This document shows positions 1-7,140 of a DNA stretch of 64,000 nucleotides, in pieces (the first letter of the stretch is position 1; every line of letters starts with the position of its first letter). A program made the position numbers and the translations under genes. The notes beneath the pieces were generated by a model. The model ran no database searches. It was not told the origin of the DNA and saw nothing but the letters and a program-made list of their open reading frames with translations. Origin of the DNA: Amycolatopsis acidicola (lineage in GTDB: Bacteria > Actinomycetota > Actinomycetes > Mycobacteriales > Pseudonocardiaceae); the NCBI RefSeq assembly GCF_007713735.2, contig NZ_VMNW02000025.1, positions 33,277 to 97,276 of the forward strand. The letters are read 5' to 3'.

Positions 1-625
1 CGACGTGGAACGGCGGGAAGTAGTTCATGAACACGTCGCGGTCGTCCACCCGCATCGTGGCCGCCATCGCCAGCGCGTCGTCGGCCGTGCGGCGGTGGGA
101 AAGCATCGCGCCCTTCGGCCTGCCCGTGGTCCCGGAGGTGTAGAGGATCATGTGCGGATCGCGTTCGTCGACGTCCGTTCGCGGCGCCTCCCGCGCGGCC
201 GCCAGGAAGGCGTCCCAGTCCCCGCGATCGCCCTCCGGGCCGGGGATCCGCAGCACCGGCAGGTCTGGGTGCGCGGCCCGCGCCTCACGGGAGACCTCGT
301 CGTAGGTCTCCTCGACGAACCACAGCGCCGGGTCGGAATCGGAGATCGTGTAGGCGTGCTCGGCGGCCCGATGCCAGAAGTTGAGCGGCACCAGGATCGC
401 GCCGATCGCGGCCGTCGCGAAGTACAGCTGGACGTACTCCAGGCTGTTCTTGGCCAGCACCGCGACCCGGTCACCGTAGGAGATTCCGCGTGCGGACAGT
501 GCCCCGGCGGTCTGCTCGATCAGCTCCTGCAACGCCGCATAGGTATATTCGCGGTCTCCGCTGACGATCGCCACCGAGCCGCCACGGGAGCGCGCGTTAT
601 TGCGGACGAAATCCGGGACGAGCAC
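1..625 (-). CDS. AMP-dependent acyl-CoA synthetase (3' end cut by window edge)
   Basis: ANL-superfamily ligase: activates a carboxylic acid with ATP as acyl-AMP and passes it to CoA, in the cytoplasm. The first ~208 residues are visible. The ATP/AMP P-loop YTSGTTGRPKG is at about residues 162-172 and the HRR/PPFHV A4-type region follows before the window ends. The start is the GTG at 625, chosen because a GGGAGTGAA ribosome site precedes it; homology begins at VPDFVRNN. It lies 3 bp after the amidohydrolase stop and is the last visible gene of a leftward operon with the CoA-transferase. The acid is unknown; context suggests an aromatic or branched acid degraded as a CoA ester. The C-terminal domain is outside the window. 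Confidence 0.9.
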   Translation of the reverse strand, partial: MLVPDFVRNNARSRGGSVAIVSGDREYTYAALQELIEQTAGALSARGISYGDRVAVLAKNSLEYVQLYFATAAIGAILVPLNFWHRAAEHAYTISDSDPALWFVEETYDEVSREARAAHPDLPVLRIPGPEGDRGDWDAFLAAAREAPRTDVDERDPHMILYTSGTTGRPKGAMLSHRRTADDALAMAATMRVDDRDVFMNYFPPFHV

Positions 626-628
626 GGT

Positions 629-1549
629 TCACTCCCTTCCGAGTAAGCGCAACGCGTTGCCGCCCAGCCACTTTTCGGCGACCCCGTCCTTGAGCGGCAG
701 GGCGCGGACCTCCTCGGCGAGCTCCGCGGGCGGGACGCCGAGGAGCGTCCACGTGGAGGCGAACAGCACCCGGTCCGCCAGCTGCCGGTTGCCGAACCGC
801 AGCAGCGGCGCCCAGCCCGAATCGGGCCGGGTGAAGGTGCGCGGCCGGTGCGCGGACAGATCCACGTACACGTTCTCGTGCCGCCAGGTCACCATCATCA
901 TGTCCTCGACCCAGGGCCACCCGGCGTGCAGCGCCACGAGCTTCAGATCGGGGAACGCGCTCGCCACCGCGTCGATGTAGCGCGGATGCCCGACGTCGTA
1001 AGCGGCGTCGAGCGACCAGTTGATCCCCGTGTGCAGCAGCACCGGCACCCCGAGCGCCTCGCACCGGCCGTAGACCCTGGCCATTCGCGGGTCGCCGGGC
1101 AGCAGCTGCTGTTTGAACGGCGAGAGCACGACACCGGACAGTCCCATGTGGACGGCCTCGTCGACGTTCCCGGCCGCGTCGGTCTCCCACGGGTCGATCC
1201 CGCCGAACCCCACAGTGCGGTCCGGGTTGCGCCGGACGAAGTCGGCGACGAGCCGGTTGCCCGCGGTCGGGACCCCGAGCCGGGACCCGAAGGATTCGGT
1301 GTACACCCCGGCCAGTCCGATCCCGCCCTGGTCCAGCATCCGCAGAAAGTCCTTTTCGGACGGTGCCAGCTCGCGCGCCGCTTCGCGCGCGGCCGCCCAC
1401 CGTTCGGTCACCTCGGCGTGGGAGCGGGCGGGTTTGGCCGCGCCGCCGAAATGCTCGGCGTAGCCCCGGAGTCTGCCGTTGGTCACCGCCTCCGACAGCG
1501 TGAACGCGTCCACCTCGGGAACCGCGCCTGCCAGGAAATCAACGATCAT
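629..1549 (-). CDS. Amidohydrolase-2 fold protein lacking usual metal ligands
   Basis: 306 residues, resembling the amidohydrolase-2 TIM barrels (family of hydrolases and non-oxidative decarboxylases). The barrel strands LLHTG (His173) and ALHAGWPW (His208) are in place. The N-terminal HxH metal motif expected right after the first strand is absent (the protein opens MIVDFLAG), and the C-terminal Asp of the usual FGSDWP motif is Thr266 (FASTWT). Metal binding is therefore doubtful, and it may be a decarboxylase or hydratase variant or a non-catalytic relative. Its 5' end overlaps the CoA-transferase by 11 bp and its stop lies 3 bp before the acyl-CoA synthetase, so the three are cotranscribed and translationally coupled. 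Function in the pathway is unknown. Confidence 0.8.
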   Translation of the reverse strand: MIVDFLAGAVPEVDAFTLSEAVTNGRLRGYAEHFGGAAKPARSHAEVTERWAAAREAARELAPSEKDFLRMLDQGGIGLAGVYTESFGSRLGVPTAGNRLVADFVRRNPDRTVGFGGIDPWETDAAGNVDEAVHMGLSGVVLSPFKQQLLPGDPRMARVYGRCEALGVPVLLHTGINWSLDAAYDVGHPRYIDAVASAFPDLKLVALHAGWPWVEDMMMVTWRHENVYVDLSAHRPRTFTRPDSGWAPLLRFGNRQLADRVLFASTWTLLGVPPAELAEEVRALPLKDGVAEKWLGGNALRLLGRE

Positions 1550-2765
1550 CGGTCCTGCCTCCGTGGATCACGCCGTCCTCGTACAGCGCCGCCAGAGCGG
1601 TCCCGTCGAGGCCGAGCACTTCGCTGAGGACTGCCGCGGTGTCCGCGGCGATGGGGCCCGCCGCCGCGCCGGGCCTCACTTCGGCGTCGGAGAACCGGTA
1701 CGGCGCGGTCTGCATCGGCACGTCACCGTGCCCGGGATAGTGGACGGGACTGAGCGTGCCGCGGGCGAGCAGATGCGGATCGGTGAGGTTCTCCCGCACC
1801 CCGCGCACGCGTGCCGCCGACAGCCCGTGCCCGACGAGGTGATCCACGAGCGCATCGGCGGTCGGCCAGGTGGCGGCCCAGTCGTCGATCCGGTCGTAGA
1901 GCGGTCCGGGATCGGCGACGCGGGCCTCGCTCGTGCCGTACGTCTCGGCCAGGTCCGGCGCGTCCATCGCCTTCACCAGGCGCGCGAAGAAAACGTCCCC
2001 GCTCATCCCGTAGGAGACGTACGAGCCGTCGACGCAGCGCGTGACACCGGACGGGACGCTCGTCGTGTGCCGGTTCCCGTACTTGCCGCGGACGGCTTCG
2101 CCCCCGGTGAACGCGCCCGCCGCCGGCTGCTGGTCGATCATCGCGAAGAGCGCGTCGAAGGCCGAGATGTCGATGTGGGTGCCCGCGCCGGTGTTGTGCC
2201 GGTGGTGCAGCGCGGCCCCTATCGCGGCGAGCGCGTGCACGGCCGAGTTCACGTCGGCGAGCGCGGTACCGAAATGCGTCGGCGGGCCGTCGTCCTCGCC
2301 GGTGAGCGACATCAGCCCGGAGTAGGCCTCGGCGACGAGCCCGAATCCCGACAGGTGCGCGTAGGGCCCTTCCCCGCCGAAAGTGGACAGTGAGCAGAGG
2401 ATCGTGGTCGCGTCGGCGGCGTGCAGGACTTCCCAGCCCAGGCCCAGTTTGGCGAGCACGCCGGGCGCGAAGTTCTCGACCACGACGTCGGCCCAGCCCG
2501 CGAGCCGCACCGCCAGGCCGGCCCCGCGCGGATCCTTGAGGTTGAGCCCGATCGAGCGTTTCCCGTTGTTGTACTGGGCATACGCGCTGGACAGGTGATC
2601 GCCGGGCGCGCCGATCCCGACGGGCAGCCAGCGCATCAGGTCGCCGGCGGGCTGCTCGACGCGGATCACCTCCGCCCCCAGATCGGCGAGCAGCCGGGTG
2701 CAGAAGGGTCCCGCGATCACATGGCTCAGGTCGAAGACTTTGAGTCCGGCATACGGACCGGCCAT
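1539..2765 (-). CDS. Family III (CaiB/BaiF) CoA-transferase
   Basis: 408 residues, the normal length for a family III CoA-transferase, which moves CoA between carboxylic acids. The N-terminal signature LKVFDLSHVIAGPFCTRLL followed by GAEVIRVEQP is typical, and the Asp of the FGTALADVNS segment is in the place of the catalytic aspartate. Starts compete: GTG at 2774 directly abuts a GGAGG, while ATG at 2765 has GGAGG with 8-nt spacing, so 2765 is preferred. First gene of the leftward operon. A TTGACC-N17-TATGTT promoter and a 20-bp palindrome lie just upstream, so it is probably repressed by the adjacent TetR protein. Confidence 0.93.
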   Translation of the reverse strand: MAGPYAGLKVFDLSHVIAGPFCTRLLADLGAEVIRVEQPAGDLMRWLPVGIGAPGDHLSSAYAQYNNGKRSIGLNLKDPRGAGLAVRLAGWADVVVENFAPGVLAKLGLGWEVLHAADATTILCSLSTFGGEGPYAHLSGFGLVAEAYSGLMSLTGEDDGPPTHFGTALADVNSAVHALAAIGAALHHRHNTGAGTHIDISAFDALFAMIDQQPAAGAFTGGEAVRGKYGNRHTTSVPSGVTRCVDGSYVSYGMSGDVFFARLVKAMDAPDLAETYGTSEARVADPGPLYDRIDDWAATWPTADALVDHLVGHGLSAARVRGVRENLTDPHLLARGTLSPVHYPGHGDVPMQTAPYRFSDAEVRPGAAAGPIAADTAAVLSEVLGLDGTALAALYEDGVIHGGRTDDR

Positions 2766-2790
2766 CACCGGCACCTCCGCTCAACCTCGT

Positions 2791-2810
2791 CGTCGAACGC
2801 TCGTTCAACG
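2791..2810. promoter_or_regulatory. TetR-type operator, copy 1
   Basis: Near-perfect 20-bp palindrome CGTCGAACGCTCGTTCAACG (arms GAACG/CGTTC around CT, outer CGT/ACG, one mismatched pair). It sits at the predicted transcription start of the leftward CoA-transferase operon. The identical 20-mer recurs at 4538-4557. Its position next to a tetR gene and size suit a TetR dimer site; binding is inferred. Confidence 0.8.
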
Positions 2811-2811
2811 G

Positions 2812-2840
2812 AACATAGGTGTCGTGAGCTCGGCGGTCAA
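2812..2840 (-). promoter_or_regulatory. Promoter of CoA-transferase operon
   Basis: On the minus strand TTGACC (2840-2835), a 17-bp spacer, then TATGTT (2817-2812), a good SigA/HrdB-type promoter. The start would fall within or at the edge of the palindrome 2791-2810, so a bound repressor would block it. Confidence 0.6.
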
Positions 2841-2849
2841 GGGGCTGTC

Positions 2850-2861
2850 GAAGGCTCGTTC
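2850..2861. promoter_or_regulatory. Degenerate TetR operator near tetR start
   Basis: GAAGGCTCGTTC differs by one base from the GAACGCTCGTTC core of the two perfect operators and lies just upstream of the tetR -10 hexamer TAAGCT (2870-2875). It may give weaker autoregulation. Confidence 0.5.
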
Positions 2862-2881
2862 ACTACGGCTAAGCTGACGCC

Positions 2882-3514
2882 ATGGTGCGTGCCGAGACCA
2901 CGGCGCCCGTGCGCCCGAGCGTGCTGGTGCACGAGAACGACGAACCGACCGCGGCGACCCTGATCGCCGCGGCGGTCGAGGTCATGGCGCGCAACGGCTA
3001 TCACGGCACGTCCGTGCGGGACATCGCGTCGGCGGCCGGGACCAGCGCCGCCGTGCTGTACCACCACTTCGAGTCGAAACAGCGCCTGCTGGTGACGATC
3101 TGCGATCGCGGGCTGGACGTGCTGATCCACGCGACCGAGGAGGCGCACGACCTGGCGGGCCCCGACCCGGCTGACCGGCTGCGCGCGATCGTCGGCGCCC
3201 ACGTCGCCGTGCATCTGGACTCGCAGCGGGAAAGTCTCATCGGCAACAGCGAGATCCGGGCGCTCGAACCGGCGGGCCGCGCCCTGATCATCGCCAAACG
3301 CGATGTGCAGCAACGAATCTTCGACCGGGTGATCCGCGACGGCGTGCGGCGGAAGGTGTTCGCCACCCGCCACCCCGGGGACGCCGCCCGGTTCGTCACG
3401 TCCGCCTGCACGAGCGTCGCCTCGTGGTACCACCCCGACGGCCCCCTCTCCCGCGACGAGCTCATCGAGCACTACCAGGCCATCGCCGGCGACGCGGTGG
3501 GGCAACGGCGCTGA
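2882..3514 (+). CDS. TetR family transcriptional regulator
   Basis: 210 residues with an N-terminal TetR helix-turn-helix (about residues 22-68: AAAVEVMARNGYHGTSVRD, then TSAAVLYHHFESKQ) and a C-terminal ligand/dimer domain. No Shine-Dalgarno precedes the ATG; TAAGCT ends 6 nt before it, which suggests a leaderless mRNA. It is divergent from the CoA-transferase operon and upstream of the quinone oxidoreductase and enoyl-CoA hydratase genes. The three related palindromes around it make it the likely local repressor, probably released by an acyl-CoA or aromatic intermediate, as is common for TetR proteins beside CoA-catabolic genes (inference). Confidence 0.93.
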   Translation: MVRAETTAPVRPSVLVHENDEPTAATLIAAAVEVMARNGYHGTSVRDIASAAGTSAAVLYHHFESKQRLLVTICDRGLDVLIHATEEAHDLAGPDPADRLRAIVGAHVAVHLDSQRESLIGNSEIRALEPAGRALIIAKRDVQQRIFDRVIRDGVRRKVFATRHPGDAARFVTSACTSVASWYHPDGPLSRDELIEHYQAIAGDAVGQRR

Positions 3515-3558
3515 ACATGGCGTGATTTCCCTTTCCCGCCAACGAAGATGGGTGAAGT

Positions 3559-4530
3559 ATGCGCGCAGTACGAGTGAACCGCACCGACGGCCCGGAGTCC
3601 GTCGTGGTCGAGGACGTGGCCGAGCCGGAACCGGCGGCCGGGGATGTCGTGATCGACGTCGAGGCGGCCGGGGTGAACTTCCCCGACCTGCTGCTGACCC
3701 AGGACCGGTACCAGTACAAACCCGGGCTGCCGTTCACCCTCGGCGGCGAACTGGCCGGCACGGTGCGCCACGCGCCGGAGGGCTCCGAATACGTGCCGGG
3801 CGACCGCGTCGCCGCCATCAGCACGACCGGCGCGTTCGCGGAAGTCGCGGCCGTTCCGGCGCACGACGTGTTCCCGCTGCCCGGCCGAGTCACGTTCGCC
3901 GCAGGCTCCTGCCTGCCGATGAACTACCTGACGATGACCTTCGGCCTGCTCACCCGCGGCGGGCTCAAGGCGGGCGAAACCGTGCTCGTGCACGGGGCGG
4001 CGGGCGGCATCGGCACTGCCACGGTGCAGCTCGCGACCGCGCTCGGCGCCAGGGTGATCTCGGTCGTGTCCACCGCGGAGAAGGCCGAATTCGTGAAGTC
4101 CCTCGGATCCTGCGAAACCGTGCGGGCCGAGGGATTCAAGGACGCGGTGCGGGAGCTGACCGGAGGCGCCGGCGTCGACCTGGTGGTCGATCCGGTCGGC
4201 GGCGACCGGTTCACCGATTCCCTGCGCAGCCTGGCCCCGCTCGGCCGCGTGCTCGTCATCGGCTTCACCGGCGGCGGCATCCCCACCGTGAAGGTGAATC
4301 GTCTGCTGCTCAACAACATCGACGTGCGCGGGGTCGGCTGGGGCGCCTACGCGATCCCCCGCCCCGGCTACCAGCGCCAGGAGTGGGACAAGCTGCTCCC
4401 CCACCTCGAATCCGGCGCCGTGGACCCGCCGGTCTGCGCCACCGTTCCCCTGACACGGGCAGGCGAAGCGGTGGCCGGACTGGGAAAGCGCGCCGCGCTG
4501 GGCAAGTTCGTGGTGTCCGTGCGCGCGTGA
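3559..4530 (+). CDS. NADPH:quinone oxidoreductase-like MDR enzyme
   Basis: 323 residues, the size of zinc-free quinone/enoyl reductases of the medium-chain dehydrogenase superfamily. An N-terminal GroES-like domain (VEAAGVNFPDLLLTQDRY) is followed by a Rossmann fold with the NADPH loop HGAAGGIGTATVQLA at about residues 145-158 and GGAGVDLVVDPVGG later. The Cys/His zinc ligands of alcohol dehydrogenases are missing. It follows tetR by 44 bp and precedes the enoyl-CoA hydratase. In this module it could reduce an enoyl-CoA or quinone intermediate. Substrate not determinable. Confidence 0.9.
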   Translation: MRAVRVNRTDGPESVVVEDVAEPEPAAGDVVIDVEAAGVNFPDLLLTQDRYQYKPGLPFTLGGELAGTVRHAPEGSEYVPGDRVAAISTTGAFAEVAAVPAHDVFPLPGRVTFAAGSCLPMNYLTMTFGLLTRGGLKAGETVLVHGAAGGIGTATVQLATALGARVISVVSTAEKAEFVKSLGSCETVRAEGFKDAVRELTGGAGVDLVVDPVGGDRFTDSLRSLAPLGRVLVIGFTGGGIPTVKVNRLLLNNIDVRGVGWGAYAIPRPGYQRQEWDKLLPHLESGAVDPPVCATVPLTRAGEAVAGLGKRAALGKFVVSVRA

Positions 4531-4537
4531 AACCGCG

Positions 4538-4557
4538 CGTCGAACGCTCGTTCAACG
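4538..4557. promoter_or_regulatory. TetR-type operator, copy 2
   Basis: Exact repeat of the 20-bp palindrome at 2791-2810, placed 8 bp after the oxidoreductase stop and 19 bp before the enoyl-CoA hydratase start. A 20-bp identity between two intergenic sites 1.7 kb apart is not expected by chance and links the hydratase to the regulon. Confidence 0.8.
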
Positions 4558-4576
4558 ACAACGAAAGGTGAGTGCC

Positions 4577-5350
4577 GTGACCGACTTCCCGCACACGATC
4601 ACCCTCGACCGGGACGGCGCCGTCGGCAGGCTCCGGTTCGGCAGCGAACACCCCGCGAACGTGTTCACCCTGCCGATGCTGCGCGAACTGGCCGGGCACG
4701 TCGACGAACTGGAGCAGCCCGGCGAGCTTCGCGTGCTGGTCATCGAAGGGCGGGCGGACACCTTCAGCGGCGGTGCCGATCTCCAGTCCATTTTGGACAT
4801 GGACGAGGCTGCCTATGTCGAGTACGTCGAGACCGAGTACCGGCTGTTCCGCGCGATCGAGACGCTGCCGCTGCCGACAGTGGCCGTGCTGCGCGGTTCC
4901 TGCGTCGGTAACGCGGCGGAAATCGCGCTGGCCTGTGACTTCCGTGTGGCCGCGGAGACCTGCCGGATCGGCTGGCCCGAGATCAACGTCGGGTTCTTCG
5001 CGCCCTCGCAACGGCTCGCGCGGTTCGTCGGCATCGGGCAGGCGAAGGAGATCCTGTTCGGCGGCAGGCTGCTCAAGGCGGCGCGGGCGAAGGAACTCGG
5101 GTTGCTCACGACGGTCGTGGCGGAGGACGAACTCGATGCGGCCACGGGCAAACTGGTCACCGAACTGGCCTCCCGCGCCCCGATCGCGATGCGGCTGACG
5201 AAGGCCGGGATAGAGCGGTCCTACGGCTTCCCGGCGGAAAACCCCGGCCTCGAAGTGCGCGCCGCCGCACAGTCCTACGCGACCGAGGACCTCCGGGAGG
5301 GCGCCGCCGCGATCCTCGCCCGCCGCCCGCCGTCGTTCCACGGCCGCTGA
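4577..5350 (+). CDS. Enoyl-CoA hydratase/isomerase
   Basis: 257 residues of the crotonase fold. The oxyanion segment is SGGADLQSI, and both glutamates equivalent to the catalytic pair of classical enoyl-CoA hydratase are present: one in GNAAEIALACDFR and one in WPEINVGFF. Hydration of a 2-enoyl-CoA is therefore likely. GTG 4577 is preferred over GTG 4568 because GAAAGG (4563-4568) gives 8-nt spacing to it and overlaps the other. It lies under the second palindrome and is followed by a hairpin terminator. Confidence 0.9.
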   Translation: MTDFPHTITLDRDGAVGRLRFGSEHPANVFTLPMLRELAGHVDELEQPGELRVLVIEGRADTFSGGADLQSILDMDEAAYVEYVETEYRLFRAIETLPLPTVAVLRGSCVGNAAEIALACDFRVAAETCRIGWPEINVGFFAPSQRLARFVGIGQAKEILFGGRLLKAARAKELGLLTTVVAEDELDAATGKLVTELASRAPIAMRLTKAGIERSYGFPAENPGLEVRAAAQSYATEDLREGAAAILARRPPSFHGR

Positions 5351-5364
5351 CCCTCTAGTCGGCG

Positions 5365-5392
5365 GTCGCTGGACCAGCCCCGCTCCAGCGAC
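5365..5392 (+). terminator. Hairpin terminator after enoyl-CoA hydratase
   Basis: Perfect 9-bp stem GTCGCTGGA / TCCAGCGAC with a 10-nt loop, starting 15 nt after the stop codon. No U-tract, as is usual in high-GC actinomycetes. Confidence 0.6.
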
Positions 5393-5480
5393 TGGTCGCA
5401 CACCGTGCGCTCGGCTGCGCTGTCCCCCATGGAGGGTCACCGTCATCGGCCGCCGCGCGGTGGATCGCCGACGCACTCCC

Positions 5481-5770
5481 GCTTGCGGCGCACGACGGTC
5501 CCGCACCCACTCACCACTCCGCCACCAGCCCCCTCGCCACGACACGGCACCACCGAACCACGGTCAACCCCGCGAACAACCCACCGCCAGCTGGACCCGG
5601 CGGTCAGCGAAGTCCTGAACCTGCTTGCGGCGCACGACGGTCCCGCTCCCCACTCCGGCACCAGCCCGCTCGCCACGACACGGCACCACCGAACCACGGT
5701 CAACCCCGCAAACAACCCACCACCAGCCCGATCCGGCAGTCAGCGAAGTCCCGAAACCTCTTGCGGCGCA
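5481..5770. repeat. ~140-bp imperfect tandem duplication
   Basis: Copy 1 is 5481-5622 and copy 2 is 5623-5759; both begin GCTTGCGGCGCACGACGGTC and share long runs such as CTCGCCACGACACGGCACCA. A stub of a third unit (CTTGCGGCGCA) starts at 5760. Copies differ by scattered substitutions and a small length change. The block fills most of the gene-free stretch 5351-5823; no credible coding frame, RNA gene or mobile-element end was seen in it. Confidence 0.85.
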
Positions 5771-5823
5771 AAGCGTTCCGGACGCTCCCCCGGCCCGCCC
5801 TCAGGCAGCGGCGAGAGCCCCGT

Positions 5824-6525
5824 TCAGCGAGCTCCACCAGACCGGGCAGGCTCCGCCGCGTTGATTCCCAGCGCCCGGCGGGTCGCGCCGAGGTGGTGCC
5901 GCATCGCGGCCTCCGCGGCCGGGCGGTTTCCGGTGCACACGGCGGCGAGGATCGCCCGGTGCTCCCGCAGCGATCCGGGCCGCGGGTGCGGGGCGCCGGG
6001 GTCGCGGTACTGGGCCATCACCAGCGGGTAGGGCGTCGCGGCGATGCAGCGCGTCAGCCACGGCTGCCGGGCGGCCGAAATGAGCAGCGCGTGGAATTCC
6101 CGGTTGCAGGCCGAATACCCAGCGGCGTCGCCCGCCTCGTCGGCTTCGCCCATCCGCGCGACGATCGCCTCCAGCGCCTCGCGTTCGCTCCGCTCGATCC
6201 GCTCCGCCGCGAGCCCGGCGAGTGCGGCTTCGAGGATCTCCCTCGTCACGAGGATCTCGACCGCTTCGTCCGGCGAGAAATGGCGGACGCGCGCCCCGCG
6301 GTTGCGCTCGAGCGAGATGTAATCGTCCTGCTCGAGCGCGACGAACACGGCCCGCAGCGTCGGCCGGGAAATCCCGAGAGCGGCGGTCAGCTCCCCTTCG
6401 ATCAGGCGCTGGTTCGGCTGGTAGTCCCCACGCCGGATCGCCGCGGCCAGTTCCTGGCGCGCCCGCAGGATCGTGTTCGCCTGCGGGCTGTTCCCGAACG
6501 GCTCGGCCGTCGCCGAGACGGTCAT
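5824..6525 (-). CDS. GntR family (FCD) regulator, copy 1
   Basis: 233 residues: N-terminal GntR winged helix (about 18-80, with LRARQELAAAIRRGDYQPNQ and ISRPTLRAVFVALEQDDYI) and a C-terminal all-helical FCD effector domain with the usual metal/ligand residues (e.g. NREFHALL, REHRAILAAV). ATG 6525 is chosen because GGAG precedes it by 6 nt and homology begins soon after. It is divergent from the ABC importer at 7141 and is a close paralogue of the regulator at 14190-14885 (same RARxELAAAIRRGDYxPNQRL opening and ATPYPLVxxQ segment). It probably controls the importer through the TTGAC/GTCA sites in between. Effector unknown, perhaps an organic acid. Confidence 0.92.
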   Translation of the reverse strand: MTVSATAEPFGNSPQANTILRARQELAAAIRRGDYQPNQRLIEGELTAALGISRPTLRAVFVALEQDDYISLERNRGARVRHFSPDEAVEILVTREILEAALAGLAAERIERSEREALEAIVARMGEADEAGDAAGYSACNREFHALLISAARQPWLTRCIAATPYPLVMAQYRDPGAPHPRPGSLREHRAILAAVCTGNRPAAEAAMRHHLGATRRALGINAAEPARSGGAR

Positions 6526-6683
6526 GACTGCTCCATCCCGCACCGCCTTAGCTGGGCACTTCCGGAAACCGACAAGGACCGTACGACCGTATCGCGCGCC
6601 GGCGCGGGACCGCCGGACCGGCACCGGACACACGACCTCCTCACGAGGCGACTTGGAACCACGATCGTCAGCCAAAACACGGC

Positions 6684-6696
6684 CAGTTGTCAACTG
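6684..6696. promoter_or_regulatory. Palindrome CAGTTGTCAACTG, candidate GntR site
   Basis: Perfect 6-1-6 palindrome between the divergent GntR and ABC genes. Its GTCAAC centre matches the core of the other candidate sites here and at 23248-23262. Confidence 0.5.
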
Positions 6697-6748
6697 ATCA
6701 CCCCAGCAACCTCCGATAATCCCCCATCGCCTCGCAACAACTTGCACC

Positions 6749-6785
6749 GATCGCTTGACGATTGAGTGTTATCTGACTAACAATC
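6749..6785 (+). promoter_or_regulatory. ABC importer promoter overlapped by paired GntR-like sites
   Basis: TTGACG (6755-6760), 17-bp spacer, TAACAA (6778-6783). The -35 is embedded in GATCGCTTGACGATT (6749-6763) and the -10 in CTGACTAACAATC. The same TTGAC...TGACAATC pair arrangement recurs at 23312-23348, beside the paralogous importer. Confidence 0.55.
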
Positions 6786-6818
6786 CGAGGCGCCCGTTCA
6801 AAGTCGAAGGGGAAGCCG

Positions 6819-6938
6819 ATGTCGAAGTCCCGAGCCACGCTCCGCTGCTCGCAACGACCCGCGCCCCGGCCGCGCCCGGCGGCGCCCGGCCGGCCGGACT
6901 TCGCGGCCTTCCCCCCGGCGCGTTCCCGCCGGAACTGA
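6819..6938 (+). CDS. Possible 39-aa leader peptide
   Basis: A 40-codon frame starting ATG with a strong site GAAGGGGA five nt upstream (6806-6813), about 35 nt after the predicted -10. The peptide starts MSKSRATLRCSQRPAPRPRP and is Arg/Pro-rich with one Cys. It lies about 200 nt before the lipoprotein gene. Poly-Pro/Arg leaders can stall ribosomes, but no attenuator hairpin was identified. It may equally be chance in GC-rich DNA. Confidence 0.3.
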   Translation: MSKSRATLRCSQRPAPRPRPAAPGRPDFAAFPPARSRRN

Positions 6939-7140
6939 TCACCGCCCGGCCCGCCTCGAACCGGCCGGACGACCAGGCGGCCCGGCCGCCACCGCACCCC
7001 ACCTCAGTGCCCGCCCCGCGTACGCGGCGGACCAGCCCACCCTCGGGACACCTTCGCGCCGCGCCCTGCCGACGCGCGTCCCGAAAGACCTCCGTACCGG
7101 CGTCGCCCGGCGCCGGCCGTTCACGGGAGGACACGGACCC

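Larger units (their letters stand above)
6526..7140. other. Divergent regulatory region between GntR and ABC importer
   Basis: A 615-bp stretch. It holds a shared motif GATCGTCAGCCA (6663-6674), a 13-bp perfect palindrome CAGTTGTCAACTG (6684-6696), the importer promoter (6749-6785) and a possible short leader ORF (6819-6938). The remainder, about 6939-7130, is C-rich; I see no gene or clear structure there apart from the GGGAGGA ribosome site of the lipoprotein gene. Confidence 0.6.

Noticed and set aside
5405..6031. Protein-coding gene in the duplicated intergenic block
   Set aside because: The frames merely follow the repeat, are Pro/Thr/Arg-rich, lack a ribosome site and run into the antisense of the GntR gene.
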